A stretch of DNA of 38,816 bases, from NCBI GenBank assembly GCA_029933565.1, contig JAOZNY010000001.1, positions 4,356-43,171 on the forward strand, written 5' to 3'. Source of the DNA: Bacteroidales bacterium (GTDB lineage: Bacteria > Bacteroidota > Bacteroidia > Bacteroidales > F082). Below the pieces are notes generated by a model. The model saw only the letters and a program-made list of their open reading frames with translations. It did not search any database and had not been told where the DNA came from. The position numbers and the translations under genes are program-made. Shown here piece by piece: positions 14,662 through 22,982 of this stretch; the stretch's first letter is position 1, and each line of letters starts with the position of its first letter.

Positions 14662-17217
14662 CTATTCAATTTCAGTATTTTGATTTGAAGAACTATCTTC
14701 ATTGTCAATTTTCCCCTCTTCAGAATTTTCTATATCTGAAACTTCCTCATCAATTAAGTCTTCATCAGTTATTTCAATTTTTGCCACAGCAGCAATCTCA
14801 TCTTCCTCTCCTAGCCTAATTAGTTTAACTCCTTGTGTGGCTCTGCCCATTATGCGCATATCACTCACCGACATCCTAATTGTAATTCCTGATGTGTTGA
14901 TAATCATAAGGTTGTCTAGTTCGGTAACATCTTTTATTGCAATAAGAGAACCAGTCTTTTCAGTAACGTTTATAGTTTTTACTCCTTTCCCTCCCCTATT
15001 TGTAACTCGATAATCTTCAAGCTTAGAGCGTTTCCCATAACCTTTTTCTGAAACAACAAGTATATTATGCTCTTCGTTTTCAATACAAATCATACCTATT
15101 AATTCATCTTTATCATTTTCCAGTCGTACCCCACGAACACCGGCAGCATTTCTTCCCATTGGTCGCACAGCGGATTCGTTAAACCTAATTGCCTTTCCCG
15201 ATTTTTTTGCAAGAATTACTTCGCTGCTTCCACTAGTCATTTTAGCTTCAAGTAACTCATCCCCTTCTCTAATTGTAATGGCATTTATTCCATTTTTCCT
15301 TGGACGGGAATATGATTCAAGTGAAGTTTTTTTGATAGTTCCCTTTTTTGTGGCCAGAAGTATATAATTACTATTTACATATTCCTCATCCTTAATGCTT
15401 TTAACATTAATATAAGCCTTTACAACGTCATCCTTAGGGATATTTATTAAATTCTGGATTGCTCTTCCTTTTGAAATTTTAGAGCCTTCAGGAATTTCAA
15501 AAACACGCAACCAAAATACTTTACCCTGCTCAGTAAAAAGCAATAGGTAATTATGATTAGTAGCAATGAACAGATGTTCAAGGAAATCTTCGTTACGCGT
15601 TGTACTTCCTCGCGAGCCACGCCCTCCCCTATTCTGAACTCTGTATTCAGTAAGAGGTGTACGCTTAATATAACCCATACGTGAGATAGTTATTACAACC
15701 TTCTCATCAGGTATAACATCTTCAAGACTAATATCTTCAGCGGTATAAACTATTTTACTTTTACGCTCATCGCCAAATCTTTCTTTAATTGAAAGAAGTT
15801 CATTTTTAATAATTTCCATCCTAACTTCCTTGCTTGCAAGAATTTCATTAAGCCTAATGATTAGTTTTTGAAGTTCATCATAGTCAGCTTTAATTTTATC
15901 TCTTTCAAGTCCGGTAAGTTTTTGAAGACGCATATCAAGTATTGCCCTTGCCTGAAGTTCACTTAGTTCAAATCTTTCGATAAGTCCGTTTCTGGCTTCC
16001 TCAGGAGTTTTTGATGCTCTGATTAGTGCAATTACTTCATCCAGATTATCCAATGCAATCAGTAATCCTTCAAGAATATGTGCTTTTTTCTGAGCTTCTT
16101 TAAGGTCATATTCAGTCCTTCTAACAACAACTTCATGCCTGTGCTCAACAAAATAATGAATCATATCCTTAAGATTCAGCATTTTAGGGCGTCCTTTCAC
16201 CAATGCAATATTATTTACACTAAATGAACTTTGAAGAGCTGTCATTTGGTAAAGTTTGTTCATGACAATGCTTGGAATAGCATCTCTTTTTAAATCATAA
16301 ACTATCCTCATACCATTTCTATCCGATTCATCGTTTATATCAGAAATGCCATCAAGTTTTTTCTCATTTACCAAATCAGCAGTCTTTCTGATCATTTCTG
16401 CCTTGTTTACCATATATGGTATAGAGTTGGCAATAAGCCTTTCGCGTCCTGTTGATGTTTCTTCAACTGTAATATCGCCGCGCATCATTACTCTTCCCCT
16501 ACCAGTCTCAAAAGCATTAATAACACCTTCGTAGCCATAAATTATTCCTCCTGTGGGGAAGTCAGGGGCCTGAACAATTTTTGCAAGTTCAGTAACTCCA
16601 ATTTCATTATCCTCAATGTAAACAATTGTAGCATCAATAACCTGTGAGAGATTATGGGGTGGCATATTTGTAGCCATACCAACAGCAATTCCAGAAGCCC
16701 CATTAATCAACAGGTTTGGAATTTGGGTTGGTAAAACAGTTGGTTCTTTTAAAGTATCATCAAAGTTGAGTTGATGGTCAACGGTATCTTTATCAATATC
16801 AACAAGCATTTCTTCAGCAATCTTCCTGAGCCTTGCCTCTGTATAACGCATTGCCGCCGGATTATCTCCATCAATGGAACCAAAGTTACCTTGTCCTTCA
16901 ACCAAAGGATATCGTAGCGACCAATCCTGAGCCATACGTACCATGGAATCATAAACTGATGTGTCGCCATGAGGGTGATACTTTCCTAATACTTCCCCTA
17001 CTATTCTTGCTGATTTTTTATATGGTCGGTTTGAGAAAACTCCTAATTCGTGCATCCCAAATAAAACTCTACGGTGAACAGGTTTTAGTCCATCTCTTAC
17101 ATCAGGAAGAGCCCTTGAAACAATTACCGACATTGAGTAGTCGATATAGGCTGACTTCATCTGATTTTCGATGTTTACCTTTACTATTCTTTCTCCTTCA
17201 AATACATTCTCCATCAA
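14662..17217 (-). CDS. gyrA: DNA gyrase subunit A
   Basis: The breakage-reunion subunit of gyrase, which introduces negative supercoils together with GyrB. The 851 residues include the winged-helix and tower domains and a C-terminal beta-pinwheel. The catalytic Tyr125 is in AAMRYTEARL (E. coli Tyr122). The quinolone-resistance region HPHGDTSVYD at 81-90 has Thr86 at the Ser83 position and Asp90 at the Asp87 position. The pinwheel begins near residue 525 with QNRGGRG, a variant of the GyrA box, and has a related NRGGKG near 740. These features and the length argue for GyrA over ParC. The tail is acidic. The start may be either of the two adjacent ATGs; Met1 gives 851 residues. The terminal tail SSSNQNTEIE is low complexity. 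Confidence 0.96.
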   Translation of the reverse strand: MMENVFEGERIVKVNIENQMKSAYIDYSMSVIVSRALPDVRDGLKPVHRRVLFGMHELGVFSNRPYKKSARIVGEVLGKYHPHGDTSVYDSMVRMAQDWSLRYPLVEGQGNFGSIDGDNPAAMRYTEARLRKIAEEMLVDIDKDTVDHQLNFDDTLKEPTVLPTQIPNLLINGASGIAVGMATNMPPHNLSQVIDATIVYIEDNEIGVTELAKIVQAPDFPTGGIIYGYEGVINAFETGRGRVMMRGDITVEETSTGRERLIANSIPYMVNKAEMIRKTADLVNEKKLDGISDINDESDRNGMRIVYDLKRDAIPSIVMNKLYQMTALQSSFSVNNIALVKGRPKMLNLKDMIHYFVEHRHEVVVRRTEYDLKEAQKKAHILEGLLIALDNLDEVIALIRASKTPEEARNGLIERFELSELQARAILDMRLQKLTGLERDKIKADYDELQKLIIRLNEILASKEVRMEIIKNELLSIKERFGDERKSKIVYTAEDISLEDVIPDEKVVITISRMGYIKRTPLTEYRVQNRGGRGSRGSTTRNEDFLEHLFIATNHNYLLLFTEQGKVFWLRVFEIPEGSKISKGRAIQNLINIPKDDVVKAYINVKSIKDEEYVNSNYILLATKKGTIKKTSLESYSRPRKNGINAITIREGDELLEAKMTSGSSEVILAKKSGKAIRFNESAVRPMGRNAAGVRGVRLENDKDELIGMICIENEEHNILVVSEKGYGKRSKLEDYRVTNRGGKGVKTINVTEKTGSLIAIKDVTELDNLMIINTSGITIRMSVSDMRIMGRATQGVKLIRLGEEDEIAAVAKIEITDEDLIDEEVSDIENSEEGKIDNEDSSSNQNTEIE

Positions 17218-17256
17218 AAAAAATTATGATTTATTTTGTTATAATAAAATAGGTGG

Positions 17257-17264
17257 CAAAGGTA
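17257..17264 (-). promoter_or_regulatory. Candidate -7 box (TACCTTTG, minus strand) for gyrA
   Basis: Plus-strand CAAAGGTA, 40 bases before the gyrA ATG in the 250-base divergent gyrA/clpC region. Confidence 0.55.
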
Positions 17265-17442
17265 ATGAATTTAGCTCAAATAGACCTATTATTTATAAGG
17301 GCTTAGTTGATTTTATTTTAACATGCTTCTGTTAACAAAATTGAGCATCTATAAGTTTCATTATTAGTATGATTTCTACTTTTGATTTGAGAAAGATGGA
17401 TTGAAATTTTGTTAAACCTTCACAAGGTACTTTAGTATTGTG

Positions 17443-17450
17443 TAGTTTTG
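17443..17450 (+). promoter_or_regulatory. Candidate -7 box (TAGTTTTG) for clpC
   Basis: A TAnnTTTG match 17 bases before the clpC ATG. A second match, TACTTTTG, lies upstream at 17377-17384, so two start sites are possible. Confidence 0.5.
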
Positions 17451-17467
17451 CAATTAAATAAATAAAT

Positions 17468-20005
17468 ATGGAAGCAAAATTTTCTAAACGTGTAAAAGAT
17501 GTGCTGTCGTACAGCCGGGAAGAAGCGGTAAGATTGGGAAATAATTATATAGGACTTGAACATTTGTTGCTTGGAATAATAAGGGAAGGCAACGGAATGG
17601 CAGTTCAACTCTTAAAGTTTTTTGGTGTAGAAGTTGAAAAATGCAAAAAGAATATAGAGGATAGTATAAAAAATCCTGCAGGAACAAGTATTACCCAAGA
17701 AAATATTCCGCTTGTAAAACAGGCCGAAAAAGCCCTTAAACTAACTTATTTAGAAGCAAGGGTGTTTAATAGTGATCTTATTGGTACTGAGCATCTTTTG
17801 TTGGCTATATTAAAAGATGAAAATAATATTGCCACCTCCAAACTAAACAGTCTTGGGGTTGATTATAAAGGACTTAAGCAGGAATTGACATCAATTAAAA
17901 AAGAAAAAGAGGACTATCCTGATCTTATTGAACCAAGTGCATCAATACCTGATCCTACTGAAGATGAGCCTGCTGAAGGTGGCGGTATGGGAAGTGGATT
18001 TGGTAGTAAAGCAAAAAAACCTGCTAACCCAAAATCAAAAACCCCTGTATTGGATAATTTTGGACGCGATCTTACGAAATATGCTGAGGAAGGTCGGCTA
18101 GACCCTATTGTTGGCAGGGAAAAAGAACTTGAAAGAATATCACAGATATTAAGTCGTAGGAAAAAGAATAATCCAATTTTAATTGGAGAACCGGGTGTTG
18201 GTAAATCGGCCATTGCTGAGGGCTTGGCATTAAGGATTGTTGAACGTAAAGTGTCGAGGGCTCTTTTTAATAAACGAGTTATAACTCTTGATCTGGCTTC
18301 GTTAGTTGCTGGTACAAAATACCGAGGACAGTTTGAAGAAAGAATGAAAGCAGTTCTAAATGAATTGACTAAGAACCCCGATATTATTTTGTTTATAGAT
18401 GAGATTCATACAATTGTAGGAGCAGGTAATGCATCCGGCTCACTCGATGCCAGCAATATGTTTAAACCTGCTTTGGCACGTGGCGAACTGCAATGCATTG
18501 GTGCTACAACCTTAGATGAATACCGTCAGCATATTGAAAAAGATGGGGCACTGGAAAGAAGATTTCAAAAAGTTCTTATTGAGGCCACCACTGCTGAAGA
18601 AACGGTTGAAATACTAAACAATATTAAGGAAAAGTACGAGGATCATCATTTGGTAAAATATTCACCTGAAGCCATACATGCATGCGTACAATTGACTAAC
18701 CGTTATATTAGTGATCGTCATTTGCCGGATAAGGCTATCGATGCCCTCGACGAAGCTGGGGCACGAGTTCACATTAGCAATATTCATGTACCTTCTGAGG
18801 TAATTAATCTGGAAGGTGCAATTGAAGAATTGAAAACGAAAAAAACTCTTGCCATTAAAAGTCAAAAATTTGAAGAAGCAGCGCAGTTTAGAGATTTGGA
18901 GAGAAGGTATAGTGACGAACTGGAAAATGCCAAGAAAAAGTGGGAGGAAGATGCAAAAATCCATAGAGAAATTGTAGACGAAGAAAATGTTGCAGAAGTT
19001 GTTGCAATGATGACGGGTATCCCACTTACTAATATTGCCCAATCTGAAAGCAATAAACTGATAAATATGGAGAAGGAACTCCAAAAGGAAATTATTGGTC
19101 AGGATAACGCAGTTTTAAAGGTTGTAAAAGCAATTAGAAGAAACAGAGCTGGGCTTAAAGATCCCAAAAAACCAATTGGCTCATTTATTTTTCTTGGAGC
19201 AACAGGTGTTGGAAAAACGTACCTGGCAAAAATGTTGGCTAAATTTCTTTTCGATACCGAGGATGCCCTTATAAGGATTGACATGAGTGAGTATATGGAA
19301 AAGTTTGCAGTATCGCGGCTTGTGGGTGCCCCTCCTGGATATGTTGGTTATGAAGAAGGCGGACAACTTACCGAAAAAGTAAGGCGCAAACCTTATTCAA
19401 TAGTTCTTTTGGATGAGATTGAAAAAGCACATCCCGATGTTTTTCACTTGCTCTTGCAAGTGCTTGACGATGGAGTACTAACTGATAGTTTTGGTCGTAA
19501 AGTAGATTTTAAGAATACAATAATTATTATGACATCTAATATTGGTTCAAGGCAGTTAAAGGACTTTGGACAGGGAGTTGGGTTTACTACTGAAGCAAAA
19601 AAAGCAAGTAAGATTAGTCATACCAAAGGAGTTATCGAAAATGCACTGAAGCGTGCATTTGCTCCAGAGTTTCTGAACAGGATAGATGATGTTGTAATTT
19701 TTGAATCTCTTGACAGGGATGCAATCCATAAAATTATTGATATCGAATTAAAGTATCTTGTTAACCGTGTTGCTGAATTGGGCTACAAAATAAAAGTTAG
19801 TACAAAAGCAAAAGATTATCTTATCGACAATGGTTGGGATGAGCAGTTTGGTGCCAGACCATTAAAACGTGCCATACAAAAGCATATAGAAGATTCTCTT
19901 GCAGAGGAAATTATTAAATCCTCTATCAAAGATGGTGATTCCATAAATATTGGACACGACTCAAAGAAAGATAAGATTACGATAAAAATAATTAAGAAGA
20001 AATAA
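17468..20005 (+). CDS. clpC: ATP-dependent Clp protease ATP-binding subunit ClpC
   Basis: An AAA+ unfoldase that delivers substrates to the ClpP peptidase and disaggregates proteins. It has 845 residues with the ClpC order of domains. The two N-terminal Clp repeats occupy about residues 1-150 (GLEHLLLGII, GTEHLLLAIL). The first AAA+ domain has Walker A GEPGVGKS at 240-247 and Walker B LFIDEIHT. A UVR motif at about 460-490 (KSQKFEEAAQFRDLE) marks the ClpC middle domain and separates it from ClpB, which has a longer coiled coil. The second AAA+ domain has Walker A GATGVGKT at 577-584 and Walker B LLDEIEKAHPDVF. The conserved GARPLKRAI is near the C-terminus. It is monocistronic with its own terminator. 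The linker at about 155-185 is acidic and glycine-rich. No CtsR box was recognised. Confidence 0.97.
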   Translation: MEAKFSKRVKDVLSYSREEAVRLGNNYIGLEHLLLGIIREGNGMAVQLLKFFGVEVEKCKKNIEDSIKNPAGTSITQENIPLVKQAEKALKLTYLEARVFNSDLIGTEHLLLAILKDENNIATSKLNSLGVDYKGLKQELTSIKKEKEDYPDLIEPSASIPDPTEDEPAEGGGMGSGFGSKAKKPANPKSKTPVLDNFGRDLTKYAEEGRLDPIVGREKELERISQILSRRKKNNPILIGEPGVGKSAIAEGLALRIVERKVSRALFNKRVITLDLASLVAGTKYRGQFEERMKAVLNELTKNPDIILFIDEIHTIVGAGNASGSLDASNMFKPALARGELQCIGATTLDEYRQHIEKDGALERRFQKVLIEATTAEETVEILNNIKEKYEDHHLVKYSPEAIHACVQLTNRYISDRHLPDKAIDALDEAGARVHISNIHVPSEVINLEGAIEELKTKKTLAIKSQKFEEAAQFRDLERRYSDELENAKKKWEEDAKIHREIVDEENVAEVVAMMTGIPLTNIAQSESNKLINMEKELQKEIIGQDNAVLKVVKAIRRNRAGLKDPKKPIGSFIFLGATGVGKTYLAKMLAKFLFDTEDALIRIDMSEYMEKFAVSRLVGAPPGYVGYEEGGQLTEKVRRKPYSIVLLDEIEKAHPDVFHLLLQVLDDGVLTDSFGRKVDFKNTIIIMTSNIGSRQLKDFGQGVGFTTEAKKASKISHTKGVIENALKRAFAPEFLNRIDDVVIFESLDRDAIHKIIDIELKYLVNRVAELGYKIKVSTKAKDYLIDNGWDEQFGARPLKRAIQKHIEDSLAEEIIKSSIKDGDSINIGHDSKKDKITIKIIKKK

Positions 20006-20018
20006 GTTTAAGTGAAAT

Positions 20019-20057
20019 AAAAAAAGGCTGTTCAAAATCTATTGGCAGCCTTTTTTT
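20019..20057 (+). terminator. Intrinsic terminator after clpC
   Basis: AAAAAAAGGCTG pairs with CAGCC plus a run of seven T residues, with a 15-base loop. It begins 13 bases after the stop. Confidence 0.85.
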
Positions 20058-20086
20058 ATTTGATTTTTTTTGCAAAGCATTAATTT

Positions 20087-20094
20087 TATCTTTG
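20087..20094 (+). promoter_or_regulatory. Candidate -7 box (TATCTTTG) for the long acyl-CoA dehydrogenase
   Basis: A TAnnTTTG match 26 bases before the ATG, just after the clpC terminator. Confidence 0.5.
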
Positions 20095-20120
20095 CCAAGA
20101 TTTTTTAAAAGATAATTGTT

Positions 20121-21908
20121 ATGGATATGAAACCGGTAATTAGAGGAGGAGAATTCCTTTTAAAAGAAGTAGATATTAAGGATGTATTTATTCCTGAAGA
20201 GTTTGATGAAGAGCAAAATATGATTGCTGAAACTTGTTCTGATTTTATTGAAACAGAGATAGTACCACACTTTCAGGCTCTCGATAATCATGAAGAAGGG
20301 CTAATGCCATCTCTTCTAAAAAAAGCAGGCGAATTAGGTTTGTTAGGTGTTTCAATACCAGAAGAATATGCTGGATTTGGTCAATCCTTTTTAACTAATA
20401 TGAGGGCAAATGAAGCTATGGGTTCTGCCTATTCATTCTCAGTTGCCTTTATGGCACACACCGGAATTGGTACCTTGCCCCTGGCCTACTATGGCACAGA
20501 TAAGCAAAAAGATAAATATCTGACAGATTTGGCAACAGGCAATAAACTGGCAGCATATTGTTTAACTGAGCCAAACGCAGGATCTGATGCAAATGCAGGT
20601 ACTTCAAAAGCAGTTTTAACTGAAGATGGAAAACATTACATATTAAATGGACAGAAAATGTGGATTACAAATGGTGGGTTTGCCGACCTGCTAACCGTAT
20701 TCGCAAAAATTGATAACGATAGAGTATTGAGTGCCTTTCTTGTTGACGCTGACTCAGAGGGTATTACAATGAATCCTGAAGAACATAAAATGGGTATTAA
20801 AGGGTCGTCAACCCGCCAAATATTCTTTAATGATGTAAAAGTTCCTGTAGAAAACCTACTTGGAAGAAGAGGAACGGGTTTCCGTATTGCATTGAATATT
20901 TTGCATATAGGACGTATTAAATTGGGCGCAACAGTAATTGGTAGCATGCGAAGAGCAATTAATCATTCTGTTACTTATGCAAACGAACGTAAACAATTTG
21001 GTTCTTTCCTTTCTGAGTTTGGTGCAATAAAACACAAAATGGGTGAGCAAATTATTAAAATGTTTGCTACCGAATCGGCAGTTTATCGCGCAAGCAAAGA
21101 CATGGAAGACACCATAAACCAGATGATGACTGATGGGAAAACCTATGGGGAAGCAAATATTGAGGGTGTTGCCGAATTTGAACCTGAATGTGCATTACTC
21201 AAAGTATATGGCTCTGAATCATTAGATTACATTGTTGATGAAATGGTACAAATTTTTGGTGGAATGGGATTTTCTTCTGAAGCACCTGCCGATCGCTCCT
21301 ACCGGGATTCGCGAATAAACAGAATCTTTGAGGGTACAAATGAAATTAACAGACTTATTACTGTAGACTCTACTTTAAAGAAGGGTTTAAAACATAAAAT
21401 AGATTTATTTGAAGCCGCTCAGGAAGTGCTGGATAGTATTGATGACATGGAGATGGTAGATATCAATTCAGGGGACGATTATTACCAAATTAAATATGCT
21501 TACGTAAAGAATCTGAAAAAAGCGGTACTTATGCTTTTACCGGTTGTTCAGAATACTTTTAAACGTAAACTAATGTTTGAGGAGGAGATTTTAATGAATA
21601 TTTCTGATATGATTATGAATATTTATATCCTCGAATCAACATTATTAAGGGTAAATAAACTTGAGAAGAACGCACTTAAAACCAACATAAGTTACTATAA
21701 AGATATACTTGATGTTTTAACTCAGGATACTGCAGGAAGTGTTTATAAATCAGGATTTGATACTATAGGCTCATTTGCTGAAGGCAAACAGAAAGTGATA
21801 CTTTGTAATGCAATGGGAATACTTACTAAAGCACAATCAATAAATGTTAAGGAGGCAAGAAGAAGAATTGCTGATAAACTTATTGATGACGGACTTTATA
21901 AGTTCTAG
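20121..21908 (+). CDS. Long acyl-CoA dehydrogenase with C-terminal extension
   Basis: An FAD enzyme of 595 residues, far longer than the 380-residue form at 6106. The dehydrogenase core fills about residues 25-420: YCLTEPNAGSD signature, WITNGG, then IFEGTNEINR with the probable catalytic Glu404. An approximately 170-residue alpha-helical extension follows. This layout is like the VLCAD/ACAD9 type and the common Bacteroidota acyl-CoA dehydrogenase of about 600 residues, which suggests longer-chain substrates and possibly membrane association. No membrane helix is visible. The start is ATG 20121; a short N-terminal segment (MKPVIRGGEFLLKE) precedes the core, as in homologues. No ETF, hydratase or thiolase genes are adjacent. 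Specificity is inferred from architecture only. Confidence 0.92.
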   Translation: MDMKPVIRGGEFLLKEVDIKDVFIPEEFDEEQNMIAETCSDFIETEIVPHFQALDNHEEGLMPSLLKKAGELGLLGVSIPEEYAGFGQSFLTNMRANEAMGSAYSFSVAFMAHTGIGTLPLAYYGTDKQKDKYLTDLATGNKLAAYCLTEPNAGSDANAGTSKAVLTEDGKHYILNGQKMWITNGGFADLLTVFAKIDNDRVLSAFLVDADSEGITMNPEEHKMGIKGSSTRQIFFNDVKVPVENLLGRRGTGFRIALNILHIGRIKLGATVIGSMRRAINHSVTYANERKQFGSFLSEFGAIKHKMGEQIIKMFATESAVYRASKDMEDTINQMMTDGKTYGEANIEGVAEFEPECALLKVYGSESLDYIVDEMVQIFGGMGFSSEAPADRSYRDSRINRIFEGTNEINRLITVDSTLKKGLKHKIDLFEAAQEVLDSIDDMEMVDINSGDDYYQIKYAYVKNLKKAVLMLLPVVQNTFKRKLMFEEEILMNISDMIMNIYILESTLLRVNKLEKNALKTNISYYKDILDVLTQDTAGSVYKSGFDTIGSFAEGKQKVILCNAMGILTKAQSINVKEARRRIADKLIDDGLYKF

Positions 21909-21937
21909 TTGAACTGAAATTTATTGTTTGGAATTGT

Positions 21938-21965
21938 GAAAGGGCTTAATTTATTAGACCCTTTC
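21938..21965. terminator. Weak hairpin between convergent acyl-CoA dehydrogenase and nusB
   Basis: GAAAGGG / CCCTTTC, a 7-bp stem with a 14-base loop that overlaps the nusB stop codon. There is no good T-run on either strand, so termination is uncertain. Confidence 0.3.
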
Positions 21966-22905
21966 CTAGTTTCTTGACTCTTCCATTTTCTTTTAACTCC
22001 TGGATTAGTTTATCCAGAATACCGTTAATAAAGGTTCTGCTTTTGGTCACGCTAAAGTATTTTGTTAATTCAATATATTCATTTAGTGTAACCTTTACAG
22101 GCACTTCATCCATATACTCAAACTCGGTAATGGCCATTTTTATTAAAATAAGATCAAGGAGTGGAATGCGATCATATTCCCAGTTTTTTGTTTTGGGTTT
22201 TATTAAATTGTCGTTTTCTTCGTTGTTTAAAATAACCTTACGGAAGAGTTTTTTCACAAACTCCAAATCAGAGTTTATAGGGTCGTTTTCAGTTTTCAGT
22301 AATGGTGGCATTTTAGTGTTCTCATTACTTTTTTTGTTAATAGAATCGACATATTTTATTAATAAAATATTTACTAAATCGTAACCATCAACAAAATAAA
22401 CACTTTTCTCAGAATATATAGATTGAAGCAAATCAAAAGGAGCCAGTAGCCTGTCAATTATTTTAATAATCAACTTCTTGTCTTCGTCAAGATTTGAAAC
22501 CTCATTTTCCATATAATTTTTATAGAAACCTGATTCCTGAAGGTTCATGTAGAATTTCCTTACAATCTCCTGTTCATCAGCCCAATTAACTTTATAGAGT
22601 TCTTCTTTTTTAAGGAAGTCAATATTGGTTTCTAAATGCTTAAAAAACCTATTATTTATAAACTTAAGATTTGGGTTTAAATCTTCTTCGGTTGGATAGA
22701 ATTTTTTTTTGCTTTCTTCTATACGGTTTTCTGCAAATCGCTTGACCTCGTATAAAAAGGAAATTTGGTAAATAAAAAGTTCATATAATTTGTTAATGCT
22801 CGAAAGGAGTTGTTTTTCACCTGAAATTAAATCTTCCTGTCCTCCTGAAAAATAAGCGTAAAGCGATTGAAGAGCCTTAATCCTTAAATGCCTGCGGTAT
22901 AACAT
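21946..22905 (-). CDS. nusB: Transcription antitermination factor NusB, long form
   Basis: An RNA-binding factor that, with NusE (S10), loads on boxA of rRNA leader transcripts to prevent premature termination. At 319 residues it is about twice the E. coli length. This is the usual Bacteroidota form, with an extended helical N-terminal part (MLYRRHLRIKALQSLYAYF) and the NusB core in the last 130 residues (RIPLLDLILIKMAITEFEYM, then PVKVTLNEYIELTKYFS and FINGILDKL). The N-terminal block RRHLRIKALQ probably forms the basic RNA-binding start. The protein is lysine- and glutamate-rich. Its promoter-like box lies 42 bases upstream. The start codon is the first ATG and matches the conserved N-terminus. 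Confidence 0.9.
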   Translation of the reverse strand: MLYRRHLRIKALQSLYAYFSGGQEDLISGEKQLLSSINKLYELFIYQISFLYEVKRFAENRIEESKKKFYPTEEDLNPNLKFINNRFFKHLETNIDFLKKEELYKVNWADEQEIVRKFYMNLQESGFYKNYMENEVSNLDEDKKLIIKIIDRLLAPFDLLQSIYSEKSVYFVDGYDLVNILLIKYVDSINKKSNENTKMPPLLKTENDPINSDLEFVKKLFRKVILNNEENDNLIKPKTKNWEYDRIPLLDLILIKMAITEFEYMDEVPVKVTLNEYIELTKYFSVTKSRTFINGILDKLIQELKENGRVKKLGKGLIN

Positions 22906-22946
22906 AGGGATAATTATTTTTATGAACTTTATTTTAAATTAGGTTG

Positions 22947-22954
22947 CAAAAATA
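22947..22954 (-). promoter_or_regulatory. Candidate -7 box (TATTTTTG, minus strand) for nusB
   Basis: Plus-strand CAAAAATA, 42 bases before the nusB ATG. Confidence 0.5.
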
Positions 22955-22982
22955 TGTAAAAAACAGATTTAAAAAACGTGCT

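Noticed and set aside
14662..17217. gyrA being parC, to pair with the parE at 28474
   Set aside because: The length (851), the GyrA-box-like QNRGGRG at the start of the pinwheel and the position before a TPR gene fit GyrA better.
17265..17442. Small RNA or riboswitch between gyrA and clpC
   Set aside because: The gap contains candidate promoters for both genes but no hairpin plus T-run or recognisable conserved structure.
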